A stretch of 64,000 bases of DNA from an uncultured Prolixibacteraceae bacterium (GTDB taxonomy: Bacteria > Bacteroidota > Bacteroidia > Bacteroidales > Prolixibacteraceae), in the NCBI GenBank assembly GCA_937915865.1, contig CALGIG010000070.1, forward strand, positions 1-64,000, given 5' to 3'. The notes under the pieces were generated by a model. That model saw nothing but the letters and a program-made list of their open reading frames with translations, ran no database searches and was not told the DNA's origin. Made by a program: the position numbers and the translations under genes. Below are positions 8,906 through 18,537 of the stretch, one piece after another. Position 1 is the first letter of the stretch, and each line of letters begins with the position of its first letter.

Positions 8906-9703
8906 ATGATTTTTCATTCTGCCATACAGCCAATCTATCTACTATTGCCATTGCTTGGCTTAATCATAGGCGTACTTGGGTCGATGCTTGGAGGCGGTGG
9001 TGGGTTTTTCTTTTTGCCCGTATTACTACTTCTTTTACATGTGCCGTCCCAAACGGCAGTAATTACGTCATTGGTTGCCACTCTTCCTATTTGTATTGCA
9101 GGTACGTTCAGCCATTATCAAAAAAACAACATTAATTTTCATATGGCAATTCTGTTTGCCTTATCTGGGATCGCAGGAGCTTTTATAGGTGCAGAAATTA
9201 CCAGTAAGATTAATTCAGATCAACTCAAAATTGCCTTTGGAATTTATTCTGTATTGATAGCTGTAAATATGGGCTTTGCCACCTGGCAAAAGAAAAAAAC
9301 CGAAAGTCAGGAAAAAGGTCTAGGCAAATCGTCAGGATTATCCAAAATAACAAAGGGTTCATTTTTTGGATTCTTTGCGGGGATCATTACCGGAACCTTT
9401 GGAACAAGTGCGACCGCGCCTGTCTTGGCTGGCTTATTATCGATGCGTATGCCATTTAAAATAGTTATCGGGACTTCTCTTTTGATTGTTTTGGTAAATA
9501 CAATTTTTGCCATTAGTGCACACTTCCTGATTAATAAAATTGACTTCACCCTGGTAATTTTTCTTACTGCTGGCTCTGCTATTGGTGCACTGATAGGTCC
9601 AAGGTTGTTGATGAAAGTTAAGATAGACAGCAACGAAAACAAGTTAAGATATTGGTATGCAGCAGTAATGTTTGCAATTGGGCTTTTAATGATTATAGAT
9701 TAA
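8906..9703 (+). CDS. TauE/SafE-family membrane permease
   Basis: A 265-residue membrane protein with about eight helices. The two internally related halves each begin with the family's glycine-rich helix (IGVLGSMLGGGGGFFF near residue 21; FAGIITGTFGTSATAP near 156). Family members export sulfite, sulfoacetate or other small organic anions, and many have unknown cargo. Here it stands inside a putative lipid pathway, so it may export an intermediate or by-product. The gene is complete and ends 23 nt before the CdsA-like start. Confidence 0.82.
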   Translation: MIFHSAIQPIYLLLPLLGLIIGVLGSMLGGGGGFFFLPVLLLLLHVPSQTAVITSLVATLPICIAGTFSHYQKNNINFHMAILFALSGIAGAFIGAEITSKINSDQLKIAFGIYSVLIAVNMGFATWQKKKTESQEKGLGKSSGLSKITKGSFFGFFAGIITGTFGTSATAPVLAGLLSMRMPFKIVIGTSLLIVLVNTIFAISAHFLINKIDFTLVIFLTAGSAIGALIGPRLLMKVKIDSNENKLRYWYAAVMFAIGLLMIID

Positions 9704-9726
9704 TAATTACAGAAAAAAATAACGTG

Positions 9727-10455
9727 ATGATTCGTACAATTTATTTTATAGTCCTTGCATATTTCCTGATCGGAGGGATTGGGTTTTACTTTATTGACAG
9801 GAAAAAAGAACCGAGCGTTGTACATAAAGACAGAGTTAAATTTATTGTTTATTTCATTATTATAAATACACTCTTCCTGAGCATCACACTCTATCCTTTG
9901 GCGTTTATGTATTTATCGGTTTTAATTATTGGAGGCGGATTTTATGAGCTAATAAAATTGTTCCGTAAATCAGGATACGCAAAAAAAACATTCTTTCAAT
10001 TCTCGGTTTTTCTTTTTGGAATCCTCTCTCTCGGTTTTTTCTTTTTTGGGAGCCTTGAAAAAGAGTTAGTTCTGTTCACATTCCTAATTCTATCAATTTT
10101 CGATAGTTTTAGTCAAATAAGCGGACAACTTTGGGGAACCAGAAAAATATTACCTGAAATAAGTCCGAATAAAACATTGGGAGGTCTGATCGGAGGTACA
10201 GCCATTGCTCTGGTTAGCGCATTACTGCTTCTGGATCTTACGACCCGCCCACTCCACAAAACATTGTTCCTATCTGTTGGTATTGTCTTTTTTGCCTTTG
10301 GCGGAGATGTAGCAGCATCTATTTATAAACGGAAATTTGGAGTGAAAAATTTCAGTGAGCTGATCCCTGGTCACGGTGGAATTCTCGACAGGTTTGATAG
10401 CCTGATTGCTGGTGGGGCATGGGTTGCTTTAAGTGTTTGTGTGTTTGACATTTGA
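9727..10455 (+). CDS. CdsA-like phosphatidate cytidylyltransferase
   Basis: A 242-residue membrane protein. The C-terminal signature of CDP-diglyceride synthases is clear: SIYKRKFGVKNF followed by IPGHGGILDRFDSL. It would activate a lipid phosphate with CTP to a CDP-lipid. The start is taken at ATG 9727, 23 nt after the permease stop, because an upstream in-frame extension would overlap the permease and lacks membrane character. A genome normally has a housekeeping CdsA elsewhere, so this is probably a pathway-specific copy feeding the CDP-alcohol phosphatidyltransferase 2 kb downstream. Confidence 0.85.
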   Translation: MIRTIYFIVLAYFLIGGIGFYFIDRKKEPSVVHKDRVKFIVYFIIINTLFLSITLYPLAFMYLSVLIIGGGFYELIKLFRKSGYAKKTFFQFSVFLFGILSLGFFFFGSLEKELVLFTFLILSIFDSFSQISGQLWGTRKILPEISPNKTLGGLIGGTAIALVSALLLLDLTTRPLHKTLFLSVGIVFFAFGGDVAASIYKRKFGVKNFSELIPGHGGILDRFDSLIAGGAWVALSVCVFDI

Positions 10456-10478
10456 AAATAAGTTAAAGAGAGGTTGAG

Positions 10479-11153
10479 ATGACAAATTTAATTGTACTAT
10501 CGTTTATTTATTTGACGGGAATTAGTCTTCTTCTGGCGTTTAATGAGTTAAATTACAGGCGACTTGGAGTGAAAGGCGAGATAACCCGAAAGTTTGCTCA
10601 TTTTACCTCAACATTGGCAACTGTTCCATTTCCTTATATATTTACCTCGCACTGGTACGTCTTGGTTTTGGCACTAATCTTTTTTGCGGTCCTATTCATA
10701 ACCCAAAACGGCAAACAGCTTAAATCTATTCATGATATTGAAAGAAAGTCGATAGGAAGTTATTTATTGCCACTTTCCATCTATAGCACATTTCTTATTT
10801 CCTGTTTGCTCCAGAATAAATTCGTTTACATTCTTCCGATGTTGATTCTTGGCATTTGTGACCCCATGGCTGCAATACTTGGTATTAATATTAAGAATTA
10901 TAACGGCCGAATAAAGTTATTTGGTCACAAATTTCAAAAGACATGGCTCGGGTCTGGGGCATTTTTAGTTACAAGCTTTTTAATCAGCTTGATAGCACTT
11001 TATTTTCACCTTGCAGTATTCGACTTGAAAACATTTTGTCTGGCATTACTAATCGCTGTAACAAGTATGTTGGGCGAATTATTTAGCTGGCGTGGTTCAG
11101 ATAATCTAACCATTCCATTAAGTGTCGTGCTGATACTGGTGCTCTTTCTTTGA
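10479..11153 (+). CDS. Dolichol/phytol-kinase-like membrane protein (SEC59/VTE5 group)
   Basis: A 224-residue membrane protein with six or seven helices and the conserved blocks of the SEC59/phytol kinase group: RKFAHF near residue 38, CDPMAAILG near 126, KTWLGSGAF near 154 and GSDNLTIPL near 208. Family knowledge: CTP-dependent phosphorylation of long-chain lipid alcohols such as dolichol or phytol. Next to a CdsA-like enzyme it suggests phosphorylation and then CDP activation of a lipid alcohol. The family is often misannotated as phosphatidate cytidylyltransferase, so the exact reaction is open. Confidence 0.75.
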   Translation: MTNLIVLSFIYLTGISLLLAFNELNYRRLGVKGEITRKFAHFTSTLATVPFPYIFTSHWYVLVLALIFFAVLFITQNGKQLKSIHDIERKSIGSYLLPLSIYSTFLISCLLQNKFVYILPMLILGICDPMAAILGINIKNYNGRIKLFGHKFQKTWLGSGAFLVTSFLISLIALYFHLAVFDLKTFCLALLIAVTSMLGELFSWRGSDNLTIPLSVVLILVLFL

Positions 11154-11213
11154 TCAATATCTATATAAACAAATCCTAAAGAACAGAAACAGAAAACAGT
11201 AAATAGTTTGTAT

Positions 11214-12350
11214 ATGAAAAGAATAATAATCAACGGGGCAAATGGATACGTTGCCTCCAATTTTATAAATGAATTGCTCCTTAATAATTATGAAGTAATA
11301 GCGCTGGTTCGGGAAAGTAAAAAGCAATGTCCATCCGAAAGAATGGGAAACGTACTTGCCGAAATCAATGATCGAAAATATACAAAACCAGAAAATCTGC
11401 AAGTTTACGGATATTCATTGATCGAAGAAAATTTTTCTCTTTCGGAAAAAGCATTGACTGACATTTTCAGCAAAAGTTCCGACTATTTTCATTTTGCGGC
11501 CAGCCTGAAATATGATTTCAAGTCGAGAGGCGAAATATTCGAAACCAATCTCATAGGAGTAGAAAATTCGATAAATGTATTTTCGAAATATGGTAGCATG
11601 AATTCCAGATTTTTCTTTGTCAGTACGGTGTATTCTTGCGGTCGTATTTCCGAACTGTTCCTAGAAAATTTCTATGATAATGAAGATATTTCCTCGTTTC
11701 GAAATTATTACGAGCAATCAAAACGGTGGGCGGAAAATATTGTTCGGGAACATATTGAGGACAAGCATTTAAATGGGCATGTTTTGCGTTTGTCGCAGGT
11801 TGTTGGAAATAACAAAACCGGTGTGACGAAAACTGATTATGGCATTTTCGACTTTGCCAAAAGGATTTATGGTCTGTCGAATAAACATCCTGATCAAACA
11901 ATCAGGGTACGAATCGACCCGGATTCGACCCAAAATCTCATATCTATTGACACGGTTACCGATTATTTATTAAAGATAGTTAAAGTTGAGCAACTGCCTG
12001 TTATAATTAATCTTGCCGCAAAGAAATCGCAAAAAAACATTGATATAGTAAATAGTCTTAACAAGTTACTCCCTGTAAAAATTATTCCGGATAAGTTGCT
12101 GGAGACAACAGCAATGACTGCGTTTGAACGGATGGTTTCTATTGGTATGTCATTTACAGGAAGTTATGCTGAGACAAATCTGAGGGTTGACACAAAGAAT
12201 TTAGACGGAATTGCAGAAACTGGAATTAACGAAGTTGATGAAGATTCGATATTCCATATGCTTGAATATTTTATTGACAGGTTGGAAGAAAAGAAAAGAA
12301 ACAGGATTGTCAATCCTGTATATTGCAGTGGATCAGATGATTTTGGCTGA
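11214..12350 (+). CDS. Extended SDR, NAD(P)-dependent epimerase/acyl-reductase-like
   Basis: A 378-residue extended short-chain dehydrogenase. The nucleotide motif is INGANGYVASNF (near residue 6) and the catalytic YYEQSK fits YxxxK. Overall spacing resembles fatty-acyl-reductase and epimerase relatives rather than classic sugar epimerases. Start is ATG 11214; a TTG two codons earlier is less likely. The substrate cannot be assigned. Between a dolichol-kinase-like gene and a CDP-alcohol phosphatidyltransferase, a lipid or polyol substrate is plausible. Confidence 0.7.
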   Translation: MKRIIINGANGYVASNFINELLLNNYEVIALVRESKKQCPSERMGNVLAEINDRKYTKPENLQVYGYSLIEENFSLSEKALTDIFSKSSDYFHFAASLKYDFKSRGEIFETNLIGVENSINVFSKYGSMNSRFFFVSTVYSCGRISELFLENFYDNEDISSFRNYYEQSKRWAENIVREHIEDKHLNGHVLRLSQVVGNNKTGVTKTDYGIFDFAKRIYGLSNKHPDQTIRVRIDPDSTQNLISIDTVTDYLLKIVKVEQLPVIINLAAKKSQKNIDIVNSLNKLLPVKIIPDKLLETTAMTAFERMVSIGMSFTGSYAETNLRVDTKNLDGIAETGINEVDEDSIFHMLEYFIDRLEEKKRNRIVNPVYCSGSDDFG

Positions 12351-12415
12351 TTTTGCGGATAATCTCATGAGTGAATTTATTGGATCAATAGAAATAATAT
12401 CTAAAGTTTAGTTAA

Positions 12416-13009
12416 ATGAAAAAAATTATAATTAAAGGTGAGAGTGTTTTAAACGTACCTAACCTGATTAGTTTATACCGGCTCTTAATTTTCCCTGTGA
12501 TATTATACTTAGCTGTTTCGGGACAGGAGCAATGGTATGTAGTTCTTTTATGTATTAGCCTGATCAGTGATGTGCTTGATGGAAATATCGCCCGCATTTT
12601 TAAACTACAGACCAATTTTGGTGCTGCACTTGATAACCTGGCCGATATGTTTACATATGCGATGGCCTTATTAGGCTTATTCCTTTTCAAATGGACTGAA
12701 ATTGAACCCCATGCCTGGATTTTATATTTATTCCTTTCAGTTTTTGTTATCAGTTACATCATCGCTTTTTATCGTTTCGGAAAAATTCCTGGATTGCACC
12801 TCTATTCAGCTGTATTGGCTGGATATATACAGAGTGTATTCTTTTTTGTATTGTTTGTCTTTGGTTTCTATCCCTGGATGTATTATCTGGCTGTCGGCTG
12901 GGGTGCTATTGCATATGTAGAGAAGATTCTTGTATTGTTCAAACTAGACGATATAAGGATTGGTGTTAAAGGACTATACTGGCTAATGAAAAGAAAAGGG
13001 AACGGTTAA
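12416..13009 (+). CDS. CDP-alcohol phosphatidyltransferase
   Basis: A 197-residue membrane enzyme with the full family signature DxxDGxxARx8GxxxDxxxD at SDVLDGNIAR...NFGAALDNLAD (about residues 43-67). It moves a phosphatidyl or lipid-phosphate group from a CDP-lipid to an alcohol, or the reverse with a CDP-alcohol. The other substrate (glycerol phosphate, inositol phosphate, serine or a novel alcohol) cannot be read from motifs. With the CdsA-like and dolichol-kinase-like genes it forms the core that makes the 4-18 kb run look like a dedicated phospholipid pathway. Confidence 0.87.
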   Translation: MKKIIIKGESVLNVPNLISLYRLLIFPVILYLAVSGQEQWYVVLLCISLISDVLDGNIARIFKLQTNFGAALDNLADMFTYAMALLGLFLFKWTEIEPHAWILYLFLSVFVISYIIAFYRFGKIPGLHLYSAVLAGYIQSVFFFVLFVFGFYPWMYYLAVGWGAIAYVEKILVLFKLDDIRIGVKGLYWLMKRKGNG

Positions 13010-13023
13010 TTTGATTGTTAAGA

Positions 13024-15477
13024 ATGTTAAAAAAAATAATCATATCTATTATCTTGATACTGGTCGCTTTTTCTTCGTTGATGGCACAGAACATAATGGG
13101 CCGTGTGGAAGATGAAAAAAGCAAAGAGCCCATTCCGTCGGCATACATTCGTATTAATGGAATGCACAATAAAGTGACAATAACCGACATGGTTGGGAAC
13201 TTTAAGCTGTTGGCTTCTACTAAAGATACTCTTTATATTTCTTCCGTTGGGTATATTCTGAAAAAGGTTCCGGTAACAGATTTCGTAAATAACAAGCTCG
13301 TCATCAACATGAAAGAGGATGTTATTTCACTCGATGAAATTACCGTTAAGCCTAAAGTACCCAGGGCTAAAGTGTTGTTCAATGAAATAATTAAGCGCAA
13401 AAAAGAAAACAGGCAGAAGATGGCCGAAATGAGAAGCTATAAAGCATTAGAAACTATCACGGTATATTCGGCCGTCGATTCTACTTCGCGGATAACCAGG
13501 GCTTTTCACGATTTGGATGAAGTTACTGTGAAAATGGACAATTATTCATTGAGGTTTTCCCCGATATTTCTTTCAGAAAAAGCAATAAAGGTTGATAATG
13601 ATAGCATTAATGTTGCCTACCAGAAAAAGGATGGCATTTTTCCGCAGTTGAACCAGGCTTTTGAAAGCTTAATCCTAAACAATGTTGTTGTTGACCTTGA
13701 TTTTTATAAAGAACAGATTTCAATTCTCGATAGGGGTTTCATTTCTCCACTTGGCAATACAGCGCCGCTATATTACAACCTCTATCTAAATGACAGTACA
13801 ACAATCGATTCGGTGAAATATTTTAATTTTTCGTTCGTACCCAAAAATAAGTTTAACCAGTTATTTACCGGCCATTTCACCGTGGAAGATGGTAGTTTTG
13901 CGCTAACCCATATCGATGCCTATATTTCGAAAGATGTGAACCTGAATTTCGTTAATGGATTTGAAGGTCACGTAACCTATAAAAAAATCGCACCTGACAT
14001 ATGGTTTTACGACAATCAAAAGATTGGAATAAACCTTACGTTTAACCTGAATAATGACTCGCTTTCCAAATATAGTTCGCGGCGCCTGGAACAGGTATCT
14101 AAAGGCAATTGGCTGATTAACAGAATAACACAATACTCAACTTCCCAGCGCCTTAACGTGACAAATGCGAGTGACTGGAAAAACAGGCCCGAGTTTTCTT
14201 CCGATCAACTGAATACTAACGCTTATGCGCGTGTGGACAAGCTAAAAAAACATGAAATCGTTAAGAACATTGACCGGATTGGAGGAATGGTTTTGACCAG
14301 CTATGTAAAAGCCGGAAAAATTGACGTTGGTCCGGTGTATGACATTTACAGTACAAACATGATCGAAGGCAGCCGGTTCTCCGTTCCGCTAAGAACAAGC
14401 GAAAAAGTAAGCAAATATTTCTCGGTTGGCGGATTTTTGGGGTACGGCACTAAAATCAACGATTTTAAATATGGATTGAATTTGGTTTATCAGCCCTTGA
14501 AAACGGATAAATTTCTTTTAAGGTTTAATTATTCCGACGATTATAACCTGGTTTCGCAGGATAAATACCTTCGGTTTATTAAAAATAATCCCAACAACAA
14601 AGGTACAGGCAACTTCATAGCCATATTTACAGGGAGGGAACGAAATCCGTACTTGAAAGAAGAGCGGAACTATGAACTAAGAATGGAATACAATGCACCA
14701 AACAGCGTTCATTTTGAGGTGTCGCCCTACTTCATGAAAAGCATTAGTACCTCTTATGTTCGTTTTGTATATAATTCGATCGATTACCCGCGGTACAACA
14801 ACTATGGAGTCTTTTTCGATCTGAAACTTACTTTTGGCCAGAAATTCGACAAATATTATTTCGACCGGGTTTATTACGTTAATCCAATTCCTGTGGTAAA
14901 TCTTTGCCTGGACCTAGGCCAAACCTTGTTGCCAGACGGAAGTATGAAAAGTTCCGGAATGTACTCCCAGTTTCATGGTTCAATACAGGGACGGGTGAAC
15001 ATGGGACAGATTTTTATGAATTACATCGTTAATGCCGGTTATTTGTTCGGAAAGGCTCCTTTCGATCTGTTGGATCAGCCGGTTGGCTCAATGTCGCTGG
15101 GATATGCGAAAGACCGGTTTAATCTTCTGCATTTTGCCTCATTTGCTCATAATTTGTATTCTAATACGCACATTTATTTTAATGCTGGAGGAGTTCTTCT
15201 GAATAAGATTCCGATAATAAGAAAATTCAAACTGCGCGAAATTATTTCGGTCAAATGCCATTACGGTACATTGAACAATTCCTACAAAGGTGTATTTGAT
15301 TTGCCCGGATATTTTTCGAACAGCTATAAAGAACCCTATACCGAAGTTGGATTCGGTATAACAAATATTTTCAAGGTATTACGTTTCGAGTATGTGACTC
15401 AATTGAGCAGTACCTACCGAAACAAAAGTTTTACCGACAACAGCGGGTTCCGTTTCCGTGCTGAAATGAGTTTCTGA
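13024..15477 (+). CDS. DUF5686 outer-membrane protein with N-terminal carboxypeptidase-regulatory-like domain
   Basis: An 817-residue exported protein. A signal peptide (about 1-22, ending SLMAQ) is followed by a CarboxypepD_reg-like beta-sandwich (NIMGRVEDEKSKEPIPSAYI, 23-100), a middle DUF5686 region, and a long C-terminal barrel ending in a terminal Phe (RFRAEMSF). Family knowledge: bacteroidete outer-membrane proteins of unknown function. Start is ATG 13024, 14 nt after the previous stop; a TTG at 13015 is also in frame. It may be the outer-membrane end of the lipid pathway. Confidence 0.82.
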   Translation: MLKKIIISIILILVAFSSLMAQNIMGRVEDEKSKEPIPSAYIRINGMHNKVTITDMVGNFKLLASTKDTLYISSVGYILKKVPVTDFVNNKLVINMKEDVISLDEITVKPKVPRAKVLFNEIIKRKKENRQKMAEMRSYKALETITVYSAVDSTSRITRAFHDLDEVTVKMDNYSLRFSPIFLSEKAIKVDNDSINVAYQKKDGIFPQLNQAFESLILNNVVVDLDFYKEQISILDRGFISPLGNTAPLYYNLYLNDSTTIDSVKYFNFSFVPKNKFNQLFTGHFTVEDGSFALTHIDAYISKDVNLNFVNGFEGHVTYKKIAPDIWFYDNQKIGINLTFNLNNDSLSKYSSRRLEQVSKGNWLINRITQYSTSQRLNVTNASDWKNRPEFSSDQLNTNAYARVDKLKKHEIVKNIDRIGGMVLTSYVKAGKIDVGPVYDIYSTNMIEGSRFSVPLRTSEKVSKYFSVGGFLGYGTKINDFKYGLNLVYQPLKTDKFLLRFNYSDDYNLVSQDKYLRFIKNNPNNKGTGNFIAIFTGRERNPYLKEERNYELRMEYNAPNSVHFEVSPYFMKSISTSYVRFVYNSIDYPRYNNYGVFFDLKLTFGQKFDKYYFDRVYYVNPIPVVNLCLDLGQTLLPDGSMKSSGMYSQFHGSIQGRVNMGQIFMNYIVNAGYLFGKAPFDLLDQPVGSMSLGYAKDRFNLLHFASFAHNLYSNTHIYFNAGGVLLNKIPIIRKFKLREIISVKCHYGTLNNSYKGVFDLPGYFSNSYKEPYTEVGFGITNIFKVLRFEYVTQLSSTYRNKSFTDNSGFRFRAEMSF

Positions 15478-15515
15478 TATGGTACAGGTTATCTTTAAAC
15501 AACAACTCTGAGGTT

Positions 15516-16310
15516 ATGAAAAATTTAAAGGGAAAAGTCGTCTGGATCACTGGTGCATCATTTGGTATTGGTGAAGAATTAGCCTATGCTTTTGCCAGGG
15601 AAGGTTCATTTTTAGTCCTGTCAGCTCGAAACAAAGAAAAGCTGGAACAGGTCAAAGTCACGTGTTTGGAAAGTACACCGAAATGTTGGGTTCAACCCGT
15701 AGATCTCTCAGACACCAGTCAATTGGAGAGTGTGGCTGAAAACGTTTTGGCATTAACAGGCCGGATTGATTTGTTGATTAATAATGCAGGCCGAAGTCAA
15801 CGCTCTCTGGCCAAAGAAACATCGCTTGAGATCGACCGGAATATTATGGAACTTAATTTTTTCAGTGTGGTGGCTTTAACCAAGCTCGTCTTACCGCAAA
15901 TGTTAAAAAACGGGTCAGGACAGATTGTTGTTATAAGTAGCATCTCCGGTAAATTAGGCTTTCCCATGCGAACAGCTTACGCGGCCTCCAAACATGCAAT
16001 ACAAGGTTATTTTGAATCGCTCAGGGCAGAATTGATTAACGACAATATCAAGATAACTATCGTTTCTCCTGGAAGGATCAAAACGAATATCTCAGTAAAT
16101 GCCCTGACTAAAGATGGTTCGGCTTACAACAGGATGGACGAAGGCCAGGCAAATGGAATGCGTGCAGGATTATGTGCTGCCAAAATAGTAAAAGCTATAA
16201 AAAGAGAAAGAAAAGAGTTCTTAGTGGGTAAAACGGAAATTCTTATGGTACACATAAGGCGGTTTTTGCCAGCTCTATATTATAAATTGGTTACGAGAAT
16301 TAAAAATTAG
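15516..16310 (+). CDS. Classical short-chain dehydrogenase/reductase
   Basis: A 264-residue SDR with cofactor motif TGASFGIG (residues 13-20), structural NNAG, catalytic Ser in VVISSISG and YAASK (near 155-159). The C-terminal region resembles DHRS7-type reductases, which act on lipid or steroid ketones and often sit at membranes, though that is family resemblance only. It lies 38 nt after the DUF5686 gene and 29 nt before the VOC gene on the same strand, consistent with one transcript. Confidence 0.85.
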   Translation: MKNLKGKVVWITGASFGIGEELAYAFAREGSFLVLSARNKEKLEQVKVTCLESTPKCWVQPVDLSDTSQLESVAENVLALTGRIDLLINNAGRSQRSLAKETSLEIDRNIMELNFFSVVALTKLVLPQMLKNGSGQIVVISSISGKLGFPMRTAYAASKHAIQGYFESLRAELINDNIKITIVSPGRIKTNISVNALTKDGSAYNRMDEGQANGMRAGLCAAKIVKAIKRERKEFLVGKTEILMVHIRRFLPALYYKLVTRIKN

Positions 16311-16339
16311 AACTTCAGAATTACAAAAATCAGATTGAA

Positions 16340-17392
16340 ATGAGAAAAAATATTTGTGGCATTCAACAGATCGGTATTGGAGTAAAAAATGCTAAAGAAG
16401 CGTGGAAATGGTACCGACAAGCATTTGGAATGGATATTAAAGTATTCGAAGATACGGCTACTGCCAAGTTAATGAAACATTACACTAATGGGGAGGAATG
16501 TGATCGCTATGCAGCTTTAGCCATGAATATGGAAGGAGGTGGTGGATTTGAAATTTGGCAACACACTGAAAGGAATCCGAATCCGCCGTTCTTTGAAGTC
16601 AAACTAGGAGATTGTGGGATATTTATTTGTAAAATAAAATCAAGGAATATAAAGAAATCTTATCGTGGGCATAAAGAAATGGGATTATCAATATTGGGAG
16701 GTTTAATGCCTGATCCTATTGGTAATTTACACTATTACCTCAAAGATCCTTATAATAATATTTTTGAAGTTGTAGAAGAAAAGGAAACCTATATGAAGCA
16801 AAAATCATTAACCGGTGGCGTTGCTGGTGTTGTGATTGGTGTTTCAAATATTGAAGAAGCATTAAAGGTTTACTCAGAGATTCTTCAGTATGATACAATT
16901 GTTTATTACAAAACGGATATTTTTGAGGATTTCGAAGTATTACCTGGAGGAAATGAAAGATACCGTCGCATTTTATTAAAGCATGAACCACGGACTGGTC
17001 CGTTTAGTAAATTGTTGGGACCGACTCAAATCGAATTGATTGAACCAATAGACCGAAAGCCTGTGAAAATATTCCAGGACCGGATATGGGGTGAACTTGG
17101 TTATATTCACTTGTGCTTCGACATTATTGGAATGGATTTATTGGAAAAAGAATGTCAGCAGAAGAATTTTCTCTTTACAGTAAACAGTGCTGATAGCTTC
17201 GATATGGGTGTTGCTGCCGGGCACTTCTCATATATTTCTGATCCGGACGGAACGCCCATTGAATTTGTTGAAACACATAAGGTACCCATTATTGAGAAAC
17301 TTGGTTGGTATATGAATCTGAAAAGCAGAGATCCTAAAAAATCACTACCTGACTGGATGATAAAAACCTTAATATTCAATCGTGTAAAATGA
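16340..17392 (+). CDS. Two-domain VOC (glyoxalase/dioxygenase superfamily) protein
   Basis: A 350-residue protein made of two vicinal-oxygen-chelate domains. The first (1-150) starts ICGIQQIGIGVKNAKEAWKWY; the second (155-320) starts GVAGVVIGVSNIEEALKVY and ends with the characteristic YISDPDGTPIEFVE. Candidate metal ligands include Glu residues at the ends of both domains (IFEVVEEKE, IEFVETH). The reaction is unknown: glyoxalase, extradiol dioxygenase and epimerase relatives all share this layout. The last about 30 residues are basic and not part of the fold. It is followed by the broken reductase gene. Confidence 0.78.
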   Translation: MRKNICGIQQIGIGVKNAKEAWKWYRQAFGMDIKVFEDTATAKLMKHYTNGEECDRYAALAMNMEGGGGFEIWQHTERNPNPPFFEVKLGDCGIFICKIKSRNIKKSYRGHKEMGLSILGGLMPDPIGNLHYYLKDPYNNIFEVVEEKETYMKQKSLTGGVAGVVIGVSNIEEALKVYSEILQYDTIVYYKTDIFEDFEVLPGGNERYRRILLKHEPRTGPFSKLLGPTQIELIEPIDRKPVKIFQDRIWGELGYIHLCFDIIGMDLLEKECQQKNFLFTVNSADSFDMGVAAGHFSYISDPDGTPIEFVETHKVPIIEKLGWYMNLKSRDPKKSLPDWMIKTLIFNRVK

Positions 17393-17501
17393 CAGAACAA
17401 CGTTTCAGTTTCAAGAAAGCCGGTTGAGAAAAAGCGAATAATTAAAGAAAGGATTCTTTTCGGTTCCAGTATAAGATTTATTGAACAGAAAAAGAAGTGT
17501 C

Positions 17502-18269
17502 ATGAAAAAAAATCGTTATGTTTTATTGGAGGAGGTCGAATTACAGGCATTTTTTTACAGGCTTTTGTAAACAAAAAAGCAATATTCGGCTCTATTTCAG
17601 TTTTTGATATTAATACTGAAATTCTTGCGGCTCTAAAATTTAAATTTCCGTTCGTTCAGGTGATGAAATCAATAGAAGAATGTGCCAGAAAAGACGTTGT
17701 TTTTCTGGCGCTCTACCCACATGTAATTATGAGAACTCTTCAGCAAATAAAAGATGTTGTTACTGAGCAAACCATTCTTATTTCGTTGACTGCCAAAATC
17801 ACGATTGAACAAATATCGTCAGTTGTCAAGTGCCAGCAAATTGTGAGGATTTTACCCACAGCCATTTCGTTTATCAATCAGGGATATAACCCAGTGACAT
17901 TTAAACAAACAATGTCTGGATTTCAGAAATGGTCTGTCTTGGAAATGTTGAACTTCCTGGGGCATGCTTTTGAAACTTCTCAAGAAAAACTGGAAGGCTA
18001 TGCTGTAATTTCATCGATGTTACCTACTTATTTTTGGTTTCAATGGCACGAAGTTGAGATGATCGGAACTCAGTTTGTCCGAATGTCGTGAAAGTGTATA
18101 CGAAACCATGTATGGGGCACTGAATGCCATGTACTGATCGGGAATGGAACCGAAAGATCTGATGGATCTGATCCCTTCAAAACCACTAAGTGAAAATGAA
18201 GAACAGATTAAAGCTATTTACAGGGAAAAACTAAATGAAACATACCATAAGATTAAACCTTCAAAATAA
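17502..18269 (+). pseudogene. Decayed pyrroline-5-carboxylate-reductase-like gene
   Basis: Read across frames, this encodes a ProC-like reductase: the Rossmann start CFIGGGRITGIFLQAF (from about 17520), VVFLALYPHVI, and a C-terminal YETMYGALNAMY block. Three lesions are visible. The ATG at 17502 is out of frame with the glycine motif; one extra base in the A8 run at 17505-17512 would restore it. The main frame then ends at 18091 although homologous codons continue in another frame. In that frame a TGA at 18135-18137 interrupts the tail before the final TAA at 18267. The longest open piece is 17660-18091. Either a pseudogene, or sequence errors in the A-run and near 18080. Confidence 0.65.
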
Positions 18270-18272
18270 TCA

Positions 18273-18304
18273 GGATTCCATTTTTCTGAAAGGAGATGGA
18301 ATCC
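18273..18304 (+). terminator. Inverted repeat after the lipid cluster
   Basis: A perfect 9-bp stem (18273-18281 with 18296-18304) immediately follows the last codon of the decayed reductase. It lacks a strong T-run, so termination is only suggested by position. The next 230 bases to 18537 show no gene. Confidence 0.35.
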
Positions 18305-18537
18305 CAACAGGATTTACTATATCAGTTAAGTCTTCAATGCATTACGGTGCTAGGTTTGAGAAACCAAATTGTATTGAAAAGGAATAAATCAGAGTAAGCC
18401 AACTTCAATAAAAATGAAAAATAGTGAAGTAGTTACCACGGTATTTGTATTTGTGCAATATTTCGTATTCCGCTTAGAATGTCACACATGTTTTATAGAA
18501 TGACTACCAACGTTATTATTGTCAGAACATTAATCAT

